Below, one piece after another: positions 55,938-64,000 of a stretch of 64,000 nt of DNA. Position numbers and translations under genes: made by a program. Source of the stretch: Pseudoalteromonas luteoviolacea (GTDB taxonomy: Bacteria > Pseudomonadota > Gammaproteobacteria > Enterobacterales > Alteromonadaceae); assembly GCF_021654285.1 (NCBI RefSeq), contig NZ_JAKFZS010000008.1:186001-250000 (forward strand), read 5' to 3'. The notes under the pieces were generated by a model. That model did not search any database. It was not told the DNA's origin and worked only from the letters and a program-made list of their open reading frames with translations. Positions within the stretch are counted from its first letter, which is position 1. Each line of letters starts with the position of its first letter.

Positions 55938-55969
55938 TTTATTGTTTATTTATTGTTTATTTATTGTTA
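55938..55969. repeat. 11-bp tandem repeat, about three copies
   Basis: Two exact copies of tttattgttta and one partial copy (tttattgtta) in the AT-rich region about 80-110 bases upstream of the secreted-protein gene at 56053. Confidence 0.8.
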
Positions 55970-56052
55970 TATATGTTTGATTTTTGTTTTGTTATTTTAT
56001 TATAATTATCTTTTTTGTTATTTTGTTTATTTTGCGCTTTTAAGGAGAAAAA

Positions 56053-57522
56053 GTGAAAAGTATTTTGGGAGCCTTTTTAGCGTTACTGTCAATATCAGTT
56101 AACGCTTCATTTGAACAAGCATATACGCCTATTCGTGTTGGCAATATAACTATATTTGTACCAATAGAATTAGTGCCCGATAAGGTTGCTTATCTGTCAG
56201 TTAATCATCGTTCTAATGATGTTAGTTTAGCTTGGTCGAAAGTAGATGATGCACAGTATTACCAAATTCAACACTCCATAAATGGTCAGTGGGTGTTTAT
56301 CAGTGAAAATTATACTAAAACGCATTATTTAGCTGGGGCTTCATCCGGTCAATTTAGAGTCAGGGCATGCCATCAATATGATTGTGGAGATTGGCAGTCT
56401 CAAATTAGAAGTGTTCAAGAGCCGCTTAATATTCAAGCATTTTTCAGTAACAGTGCGCGCTCAAATGAAAGCGGTCAATTATCCATAGGGTGGTCCGTAA
56501 AAGGCGCGTCAAGTGTCACGCTCACTCAAAAAGTGGCCGGCTCAGTGGTGTCAAGTAAATCAGGGCTTCATCCGGTTCAAGGCATGACCACAACCCCGAT
56601 TCATGGCCTGACGGAGTTTACATTGAATGTTTACGGCTTTGATGGAGAGGTAATACGTAAAAGTCTTTTAGCAACCTCTAAACCCAAATTCCCAATTCAG
56701 CTGCAAGGACATAAAGGTCACTACAGGCAGCCGCTGTATGAGTCATCTCTTGATATTGTTGAGAACAGCATCGTAGAGCACGATGATAACCTCTTTTTTG
56801 CAACCCATGACGGTTTGTTATTTTTTTACCAAGGGCTTAGAAGCAGTGACGGGGAAGTGCAATGGCGTCACGGTTGGAATATACAGTTAGACGGTGTGGT
56901 TAACAACGCACCGATAGTAGAGAATGACTTTTTATACTTTACCGAAAGTCATTTTGATAATACCGGTCGAGTGTGCCATGTGCGCTGGTTAGATGGTTCA
57001 GCCAAAGTGTGCACAAATACAACACAGAGCAATTTACTGGCTAGCCCAGTTTTAGTTCGACAGGCGCCAGAAGAAAATTTAGGCTTTTTTGCAAGTGCGA
57101 AGCGCTTTGCCATGTCATTTTCTCAAAGTAACCCACAGCCAGCCCAGGTGCAAACAGGGCTTTATATCTTTCATCGAGACGGCACCATTGATGTGCTAGA
57201 CCCAGATAATAATTTGACGCTTATACGTAAGTTGTCCTTACGTGAGAGCATCAGTCAAGCAAAAGGCATAGTGAATACGCCAGCATTGGTGATGGACCAA
57301 GATGTTGATGTATATCAGCCTCAGTTCATTATCCAGCAAGCAAACGAATTAATGGGGGTCAATGTACCAGCGGTTATAGAAGCCCCTCAGCCATCAGTGA
57401 TGGAGTCCTTTAGCCAGTGGTTTAGTTCAAGTTCAGAGCCAGTCGTGAGGAGTGAAATGGCTGGGCAGCAAACACAGTCAACTCCAGAGGAGCTTAAAGT
57501 TGTTTGGAGGGAAGGGATATGA
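56053..57522 (+). CDS. Large secreted protein with FN3-like and beta-propeller-like parts
   Basis: 489 residues, starting at a GTG with AAGGAG 5 bases upstream. A signal peptide (MKSILGAFLALLSISVNA) is clear. A fibronectin-III-like domain (about 40-122) has NDVSLAWSKVDDAQYYQIQHS and FRVRACHQYDCGDWQ. Residues about 220-400 resemble a PQQ/WD-like propeller, with NLFFATHDGLLFFYQG and APIVENDFLYFTE. The C-terminus is Ser/Gln-rich and disordered. No enzyme motif is visible. The stop overlaps the next gene's ATG (ATGA), so it is coupled to the giant protein and is likely a partner or accessory. Confidence 0.7.
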   Translation: MKSILGAFLALLSISVNASFEQAYTPIRVGNITIFVPIELVPDKVAYLSVNHRSNDVSLAWSKVDDAQYYQIQHSINGQWVFISENYTKTHYLAGASSGQFRVRACHQYDCGDWQSQIRSVQEPLNIQAFFSNSARSNESGQLSIGWSVKGASSVTLTQKVAGSVVSSKSGLHPVQGMTTTPIHGLTEFTLNVYGFDGEVIRKSLLATSKPKFPIQLQGHKGHYRQPLYESSLDIVENSIVEHDDNLFFATHDGLLFFYQGLRSSDGEVQWRHGWNIQLDGVVNNAPIVENDFLYFTESHFDNTGRVCHVRWLDGSAKVCTNTTQSNLLASPVLVRQAPEENLGFFASAKRFAMSFSQSNPQPAQVQTGLYIFHRDGTIDVLDPDNNLTLIRKLSLRESISQAKGIVNTPALVMDQDVDVYQPQFIIQQANELMGVNVPAVIEAPQPSVMESFSQWFSSSSEPVVRSEMAGQQTQSTPEELKVVWREGI

Positions 57523-60500
57523 AGTCATTCATCAAGCTATTATTTGTAACTTCCGTATGTTTTAGTGCAAACATTTACGCAAATATTTTCATTGAAGATC
57601 ATTGTGAGCGTTCGGATATTAATACAGTAGTTGGCAAAGACAACCATATAAAGTTTCTCAAGGGGAGTGACGTTTTACCATATATTTACCCTTGGAGCGG
57701 CTGGAAGGACGGTCAGGTAAGGTTAATAAAAGGTAATTTATATTTAATAAATAAAACAGTACATGACGGTCATGAAGCTCCATTTGACTATAAATTTAGT
57801 GAGGCAGGTACATACCTAGCAACTTATGAGCATGAATATTGCTACTCTGAACCTCATTTTTGTGTGTCACAGGTTTATTGCCGTAGAACAATCAATGTAG
57901 TTAATCGCACTAAACCGAGCATTAGCTCTCGCACTCACTCGGGTAACTCCAATACCCATTCGATGGACCATGACTTTACAACGACCTTTGAAATTACGGA
58001 CTCAGGTAAAGATTTAACGTCTTTTAAAATATATAACGGCACAAGTGCTAAAACCTGTGCTATTTCAAATAGCTCAAAGGTCAATACCTGCTCATATACG
58101 CTGTCAAAAAGTGACATGACCGCCAAGCAGTATACGTTTTCAGTAAAAGCGATTGATAATCTGGGTGATGAAGTGTCCGGGTCCTTTAAAGTCACTATGC
58201 AGGAGGCGAATACCCCCCCAACCGTTACCTTGAGCGTAAACAATACGAAAGGAGCGTTATCGGTCAGCTCAGCACCCACTGTGAATGTAAAGTATGGTGA
58301 CCAGGTGGCGGCGGTGATAACCGCATCAGATATCAATGATGCTTCAGGCAATCAGTTATCCGACCTTGAGCTGAATGCCGGCAATGGCTGGGAGAGCGCA
58401 AAAACCTTCTTTGGCAATAATACACATGCATACAACAATGCGTGCCAAATCGGAGGAAATTCTGCTAATTGCACAATCCCGTTGACCATATACTCAGATA
58501 CGACAATACAAGCGCGTGCGCGGGATAAAGCTGATGCTGTATCTACAATTAAAGCGGTGAAAGTCAATGGTGTGGTACCGCCTGTGCCGCATATTAGCGC
58601 GAGTAATACTGCGCCATTTGTAGGGGATGTAATCACACTCACCGCAACAGTTGATAGCGCGGCAGATTTAGCTGATTATCACCTGTGTGCGTTTAATGTA
58701 ACCGGTATAAATGCTGATAACGGGTGTTCATCGGCCCTTGCACAATGTGCGCATTCAGATAAGCCCTGCACTAAAAGCGTGAGTAGTACAAGTGCGGGTA
58801 CTCGTATCTACACTGTGTATGCGAAAAAAATACTCGGTGACCCCAAGGGGCATGCTGTTACGGTTAACTTTCAAAACCATTATGGCGTTGTGTTTACCAA
58901 TCCACGACAGAAAAATTATGATGTTGGTGATAAAGTCGTGTTTCGTGCCAAAGCATCTTCACTGGGTGCTCAGTCCACGCACATCACAAAGCTAGAGTTA
59001 TTTGAAGGCAGTGACGCGACAGGCAGAAAGCTCAGTGGTGTCAGCGTTAGCCCTGCGTTACCCATTGCCCTTGAAAAAGGGGAGTCTAAGGCAAAAAACA
59101 TCATTGTGCAGTGGACGACCACTTCAGCTGATGTGGGCTATAACAAAACCTATACATTGGTTGCCACAGATAACAAAAATAATAAAGCGCGTACATCGTT
59201 GACCGGAGTGAGTATTGAGAGCCCGGTGCCAAATACCCCGAGTATTGCGCAGATCTCAGTAACAAAAGAGTCGGCAGACAATGGTCAATACCTCGCGACT
59301 ATTTCAGGGTTGAGTAATACTAGGCGCATTCATTATAAGGTGTTTATTGACGGCCAAGTAGTGACAAATCAGACCAATGTTAATGTGACTCAGACAAGCT
59401 ATTCTTTCTCAATTCATACCCAAGTACCACACCATGGTAAAGCGTTATTTGTTGAAGCCTTTGCTGAGAATTACAATAACTCTAATCCCAATGATGTTGT
59501 CTCTAGCCAGACAAAATATTCTAATAGCGTCAACATCGAAAACTTTGAAATGGCACCGCATTCGCCCGTATTTGATGATTTGCCAAGTCAAGTTGGCGGG
59601 GCATATGCTGTGCAGTGGCAGGCAAATACAGACGGTGTTACCACGCAATACAAGCTGCATTCATGGCCGGGATTACCGAGTGACAAGCCTAATTCTGAGC
59701 TTACACAGCATGCATTACCCGCTCTGTTGTCCACATCATTTCAGGTTAATGCCCCGAGTTTAGGTCGTTATACATATCAAATTACAGCCTGTAACAGCCA
59801 AAATAAGTGCACAATCGGGCAGCAGGTGACGATAGAGCATATCGCGCCCTTTTTTAGTGCGGGTGAAATACAACCCTGTACAATAGACGCGCTAGATAGT
59901 GGCCAAACCTCGTTTCAGTTAACTGCACAAGGCGTTGGCTTTACGCCGAATAAGACGTTGTATGTTCGAGTGAGAAAAACGGGCGAAACATTCAGTTTTC
60001 CCGCGACAGTGCTGGGCAATACGATATCAGCAGAAGTCAATGAGCGTGCTTGTCGTGGTTATTTAAATGGCGGGTTGGCGTTAACCTTATTTAATGGCGT
60101 AAAGAATGCGTCAAAAGGATTAAAAGACACCTTAGTCATTGACAATACGGGGTCTGAAGTACGGCCAGAACTGTCGAGTGAAGCGTTCACAGTCAGTGAA
60201 AATCATTATTTGTATGTTGGTGAAACTGACGGTTTGCGAGCATATAAATTAAATACATCGACCGGTTTGGTTGATGTTTGGAAGCATCAATTTGAAGCCG
60301 CTTTATCTAATGCCATTGTCGCCAAACCTTTAGTGATGAGTAACAACGCGGTCGATGAAATTTATGTGGGCAGTTTAAATCATCGCTTTTATAAACTAAC
60401 CCATGATCCGTTACAAGCTGAGCTAAATAAGCGGAAGGTTTTAAACTGGGTTTTACAAACCCAAGGCCCTATCAGAGCACAGGCTGGCATAGATACACAG

Positions 60501-61139
60501 CAAAACCTGTATGTGGGCTCCATGGATGAAGCACTTTATTCAGTCAGTACTGAAACTGGCCATGTTCAGTGGCATTATGCGTTCCCTAAAAGTGGCGGGA
60601 TAGTTTTACAACCCACCGTTTCGGGGTCAGGGCATATCTATGTAACAACCCAAGACGGTGAGTTACATGTGATTGATAATCGTATGATTGGTGCCAATGC
60701 AATTAAATGGCAAGATGTGAGTAGCTTGGCCAGTGCCTATGCACAGGAATTAAAAGCCTGGGAACTCGCACAGTGGCAACCGGACCAATCCCATACGGAT
60801 GTAATCGGTCTTGCCAAAGCCATGTATGTGTTGCTACAGCGCGCACCAACAAAAAATGAATTAAGTTTTTTGGCCTATTTGCTGGCCAATGAACACCCTT
60901 ATAACGAAATCATTAGCGTGCTGATAAACGCTAATCCTGACTTGGCCAATGCAAGTAATGCACAATTTATTGAGCGTCTATTTTACTATTTACTGGGCGA
61001 AGCCTCATCGACAGTTGTGCTCAGTGGTGGCGAGTTAGGGTCGGGCAATCAAGCATATTGGGTATCTGTACTTGAATCAGGGGGTCACCCGCGCAGATGT
61101 GACAATGGCACTGTTAGGGCATGCACGCACGCAATATGA
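57519..61139 (+). CDS. Giant secreted protein, N-terminal part (frame ends after a G-run)
   Basis: 1206 residues in this frame, from the ATG overlapping the previous stop. A signal peptide (MKSFIKLLFVTSVCFSANIYA) is followed by a Cys-containing N-terminus. Then come Ig/cadherin-like repeats (about 130-800, e.g. TLTATVDSAADLADYHLCAF) and a PQQ-like propeller (about 890-1080: YLYVGETDGLRAYKLN, EIYVGSLNHRFYKL, NLYVGSMDEALYSV, HIYVTTQDGELHVID). It ends inside a DUF4214-like helical stretch starting at about 1094 (GLAKAMYVLLQRAPTKNEL). After GGGGG at 61080-61084 this frame gives only a short non-homologous tail to a TGA, while the homology continues in another frame. Confidence 0.75.
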   Translation: MKSFIKLLFVTSVCFSANIYANIFIEDHCERSDINTVVGKDNHIKFLKGSDVLPYIYPWSGWKDGQVRLIKGNLYLINKTVHDGHEAPFDYKFSEAGTYLATYEHEYCYSEPHFCVSQVYCRRTINVVNRTKPSISSRTHSGNSNTHSMDHDFTTTFEITDSGKDLTSFKIYNGTSAKTCAISNSSKVNTCSYTLSKSDMTAKQYTFSVKAIDNLGDEVSGSFKVTMQEANTPPTVTLSVNNTKGALSVSSAPTVNVKYGDQVAAVITASDINDASGNQLSDLELNAGNGWESAKTFFGNNTHAYNNACQIGGNSANCTIPLTIYSDTTIQARARDKADAVSTIKAVKVNGVVPPVPHISASNTAPFVGDVITLTATVDSAADLADYHLCAFNVTGINADNGCSSALAQCAHSDKPCTKSVSSTSAGTRIYTVYAKKILGDPKGHAVTVNFQNHYGVVFTNPRQKNYDVGDKVVFRAKASSLGAQSTHITKLELFEGSDATGRKLSGVSVSPALPIALEKGESKAKNIIVQWTTTSADVGYNKTYTLVATDNKNNKARTSLTGVSIESPVPNTPSIAQISVTKESADNGQYLATISGLSNTRRIHYKVFIDGQVVTNQTNVNVTQTSYSFSIHTQVPHHGKALFVEAFAENYNNSNPNDVVSSQTKYSNSVNIENFEMAPHSPVFDDLPSQVGGAYAVQWQANTDGVTTQYKLHSWPGLPSDKPNSELTQHALPALLSTSFQVNAPSLGRYTYQITACNSQNKCTIGQQVTIEHIAPFFSAGEIQPCTIDALDSGQTSFQLTAQGVGFTPNKTLYVRVRKTGETFSFPATVLGNTISAEVNERACRGYLNGGLALTLFNGVKNASKGLKDTLVIDNTGSEVRPELSSEAFTVSENHYLYVGETDGLRAYKLNTSTGLVDVWKHQFEAALSNAIVAKPLVMSNNAVDEIYVGSLNHRFYKLTHDPLQAELNKRKVLNWVLQTQGPIRAQAGIDTQQNLYVGSMDEALYSVSTETGHVQWHYAFPKSGGIVLQPTVSGSGHIYVTTQDGELHVIDNRMIGANAIKWQDVSSLASAYAQELKAWELAQWQPDQSHTDVIGLAKAMYVLLQRAPTKNELSFLAYLLANEHPYNEIISVLINANPDLANASNAQFIERLFYYLLGEASSTVVLSGGELGSGNQAYWVSVLESGGHPRRCDNGTVRACTHAI
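61080..61084 (+). other. Frame break at a run of five G
   Basis: Before this run the frame reads ...YWVSVLESG; after it, the next frame reads GVTRADVTMALLGHARTQYE, which completes the DUF4214-like pattern. Four G instead of five would join the two exactly, so the base count in this run decides whether the giant protein is whole. Confidence 0.85.
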
Positions 61140-64000
61140 AAGTGCTGTAAAGAGCCTACTTTACTACTTATACAGTCATTGCTTGGAAACGCTGTACTGC
61201 GACTATGACTTTGATACTGATGGTGACGGGCTAAGCGACCGCGCGGAAGATGAGCTGGGCTCTAACCCTGTCGACCCTGGAGATGGACTGGTGGCACCTA
61301 CGCTGAAAGTGACTCATAACGGCAATGGCAATGTACGTATTGAAGTCTCAACGACCGGCCATGTCAGTGAATACCAGTTATTTGAGGAGCATGACCCTGA
61401 AGCGTATAAATTAGGTCAACAGTTTTCCGCGGATAAGGGGGCCCAAGATAACTTAACAACCTTGTATAAGCAATTTGGTAATGGTCTTTATCACTTTAAA
61501 GCCAAAGCCTGTATTGAGGTGTCTACTGAATATAATGGCACGCGGTTACAGTGTAGTAATGATTATTCTAATCAAGTACAGCTTAAAATTGAAAGCAGTG
61601 CGATTGAGTCTCCGATCAGTGTTGTCTTACCGAATACCCAAGCCAGTCAGCATACCTTGAGCCACAGTGCGTTGAGTAACCACGCAGAGTTACAGCCAAC
61701 GACTGGTCATTTTAGAGTCACTGAGTCAGGTGCCGCGGCATATAGCATTCCCATTGCACTGCCAGCGGGGATAACGGGGGTGCAACCCGAGGTCAGCCTC
61801 AATTATCACTCTCAAAGCCCTGATAGCACCGTCGCGTTGGGGTGGAGCCTCGCTGCAGGGTCAAGCATTAGTCGCTGTCGTCAAACAAAAGCACAAGACG
61901 GTCAGTTTAAAGGCCTGACGCTCACAGACGAAGACCGCTACTGTTTGAATGGTCAGCGATTGATCAGCACGGAGGGCTCTGCGGGGAGCTCTGTTGATGG
62001 TGCAACGATTGAACAGGAGTACGTCACAGAGATTGACAGCCAAGTGTCTGTATTGCGTGTGTCGCGCGGTGGTAACACCTGGTTTGTGGTAAAAGGCAAA
62101 GATGGGTCGACTTCACAGTATGGTGAAACGGCGCTCAGTCGCGTGAGTATCACCAATAGTGAGGGTAATGAGTCGACGCTTTCATGGCTGATAAGTGAGG
62201 TTCAAGACAATAAACGACAAGATGCCACAACCATTAAATATCACTATACCGATGCTGTGGGCTCTAGTGCACTCGGGGCCTCAGAAAGAGTACTGAGCTA
62301 CATCGAATACAGCGGTCATCGCGTCGAATTTAATTACTCCGTGGGGGAAATTCGTAGCACCAGCTATGTCGATCAAGCTGAGGTGCAGCAGCGCGCGCGC
62401 TTATCAGAAATTGTGGTTAAAAACCACTTAGGTGACGAGCTCAGCACGTACGCATTAAGCTTTAAGACAGCAAATAACGGTGTCCGTCTGTTAGAGCAAG
62501 TGCAGCAGTGTCGCAATAGCGTTTGCCGCAAGCCCATCAAATTTGACTATGACGCGTTTGCGACAGCACTCAATTTTGAGGCTGAAAGCCAAGTCATGAT
62601 AGCGAGTTCCGTCGATTGGGATCATGAACCGCAGAAAATGGCTGCTGTCACGCTGGCGGACTTACAAGGTGATGGCAAACCAGAGCTGGTGACCTTGGTA
62701 CGCGTCGATCAAGGCCGCAAGTTTTATCGACTATGTGTGTATCAAGGGAACACTTATCAACGTCCAGAAGAACTATCTTGCAAATTGATCGGACGCGGTG
62801 ATGACCATGAGAGTGTCGTGTTGTTTGCGATGGACCCAGATCAAGATGGCAAGCACGCCTTGGTTGTTAATTTGCGTGCGGAGCACTCTGATAATGCCCA
62901 CGATCAATACTGGGAGATGTACAGTTTAGATGGGTCGGGTGCCTTACGAAGCCATGCTTTACCGAAAGGCTGGGATCCAAAGCAATACATGAGAGAAATA
63001 AAGCCAGCTGATATGAACGGCGATGGCTATGCTGATCTATTCTTCAAGCAAAAGAAAGATGATGCAAACCTCTATGTCAAAATTTGGCAGCCTAGTGATA
63101 ACAGCTACGCTGATTCAATCAGATTGACAACAACGAACTCAGAAGTTGGGTTTGATTCGCGTGGCAGCTTTACCCAAAAAGGCACAGATTGGCAGGTGAT
63201 GGATCTCAACTTTGATGGATTAGCGGATATTGTCTCTTTACGTTGTGATAACCACCAAAAATGTGATGATTATGAGGCTAAACGTATTTCGGTTCATTAT
63301 AACCAAGGGGGAGATAAAGACGGTACCTTTAATCGTTTTAGTGGGTTAAATATCGCATACGAAGGCAAAATTGAGCAGCTCACGCCTGCGGATGTCAATG
63401 GCGATGGGCTTGTTGATATTATCTATCTAGGGTCTGACTTTATAAATAATGATATTAAACGCTGGAAAGTGCTGCTGAATAAATCGAGTAGTGAAACAGC
63501 ATTTAGGCAGGCCATGTATTTAACTGCATATTCAGATACGCACCGCTCAGGCACTGTGTCCGAACATATCCCCCCGATGCTGAGTGATCTGGATAAAGAT
63601 GGCAAAGTGGAGCTGTACTTCAAAAACGGATCGGGTAGCGCATGGACGCAATATGAGTGGTCACCAGAGCAACAGACCTTTGAAGAAGTCACTCACTCGG
63701 CCTTTAACGCTCCAATAAACCATGAAAATGGCCACTATGCGTTTTTTGCTGATTACAATAATGATGGTGTGTCGGATATGCTCATTAAGGATGAGTGGGG
63801 AATTACAGTTAAATATAATATCGCCCAATCACCAACCGAAGGGCTGCTCACTGGTATTACACAGGGGTTTGGTATTAACACCACCGTACATTATGGGCTA
63901 ATGACTGACCCAGAAGTATATAGTGATCTGGATGAAGAGTTAGCAACCGATACGGCACAGTTTGCTCAAGATGGCCTAAAGGTAAGAAAAGTCATTGGGC
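61081..64000 (+). CDS. SpvB/TcB-like insecticidal-toxin-type region (continues past window end)
   Basis: Open from the G-run to the last base. After the rest of the DUF4214-like helices and a calcium-type loop (DFDTDGDGLSDRAEDELGS), residues about 210-330 are the SpvB/TcB N-terminal domain: ESGAAAYSIPIALPAGITGV, then QPEVSLNYHSQSPDSTVALGWSLAAGSSISRC. Next come FG-GAP/VCBS-like calcium loops: DLQGDGKPEL, DMNGDGYADLF, DLNFDGLADIV, DVNGDGLVDII, DLDKDGKVELY and DYNNDGVSDML. An RHS or toxin C-terminus is expected outside the window. If separately expressed, an ATG at 61105 is a poor start lacking a ribosome-binding site. The two halves are probably one gene. Confidence 0.8.

Larger units (their letters stand above)
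55341..56052. other. Long, very AT-rich intergenic region before the secreted toxin-like locus
   Basis: About 710 bases without a gene. The last 130 bases are almost only A and T, and include nearly three copies of an 11-base unit, tttattgttta (55938-55969). A ribosome-binding site AAGGAG precedes the next gene. The composition differs visibly from the genes on either side and suggests acquired DNA or a silenced promoter region. Confidence 0.6.

Noticed and set aside
61105..64000. Second half of the giant protein starting at its own ATG
   Set aside because: There is no ribosome-binding site, and the DUF4214-like pattern continues across the G-run without it, so a broken or shifted single gene is simpler.
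1..64000. tRNA, rRNA, CRISPR array, insertion sequence, or phage integrase
   Set aside because: None was seen on either strand by reading; a dedicated RNA and repeat search was not possible here.

Overview
The window looks like chromosomal DNA of a marine gammaproteobacterium of the Alteromonadales, most probably Pseudoalteromonas or a close relative. The grounds are the moderately AT-rich composition, the xni-ppnN, yoaA-tsaB and ybgA-phr gene pairings, the hisGDCBHAFI order with fused hisB and hisIE, a short NAD-type isocitrate dehydrogenase, and many secreted peptidases. This is inferred from protein resemblance alone; no rRNA or tRNA gene is present.

Layout. 1-8173 (+): a tightly packed, partly translationally coupled operon with the end of an ECF sigma factor, its ChrR-type zinc anti-sigma factor, a DUF523/DUF1722 protein, DNA photolyase, an NTF2-like protein, an SDR, an FAD amine-oxidase-like protein, DUF1365, a cyclopropane-fatty-acid-synthase-like methyltransferase with an in-frame (SSE)n repeat, and DUF2878. 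This is the gene content of a singlet-oxygen/light stress regulon. 8326-8601: HU. 8785-11150 (-): ilvIH with a Val/Leu-rich leader peptide and attenuator. 11495-18623 (-): NAD-isocitrate dehydrogenase, an unknown 561-residue protein with DUF3192, xni, ppnN and a diguanylate cyclase. 18798-25727: an M61 peptidase, a YkvA-like protein, a secreted protein, a 50-residue double-glycine RiPP-like precursor on the minus strand, a galactofuranose pair (wbbI-like transferase and glf) and a lipoprotein. 25786-32981 (-): the complete histidine operon with a hisL leader (five His codons) and a terminator/antiterminator.

33147-39655 (+): a small acidic protein, yoaA, tsaB, a small unknown protein, a membrane EIIC-EAL fusion and a fatty acid desaturase. 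40123-46000: secreted and regulatory genes, including an ArsR-like regulator divergent from a NIPSNAP/ABM/unknown cassette with a palindromic candidate operator between them. 46002-55340: M24 and S9 peptidases, an orphan two-gene cassette of unknown function, a large discoidin/fibrinogen-like secreted protein, DUF3224 and an AraC regulator.

56053-64000 (+): a large secreted-protein locus preceded by a long AT-rich region. A 489-residue secreted protein overlaps by ATGA a very large protein with Ig-like repeats, a beta-propeller, a DUF4214-like segment, and then an SpvB/TcB-type toxin N-terminal region with FG-GAP repeats that runs off the window. The reading frame of the large protein is broken at a run of five G at 61080-61084, inside the DUF4214-like segment.

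The most novel candidates are the stand-alone RiPP-like precursor at 22064-22216 and the frame-broken SpvB/TcB-type locus at the right end. The ilv and his leaders and the ArsR-type operator are well-supported regulatory features.
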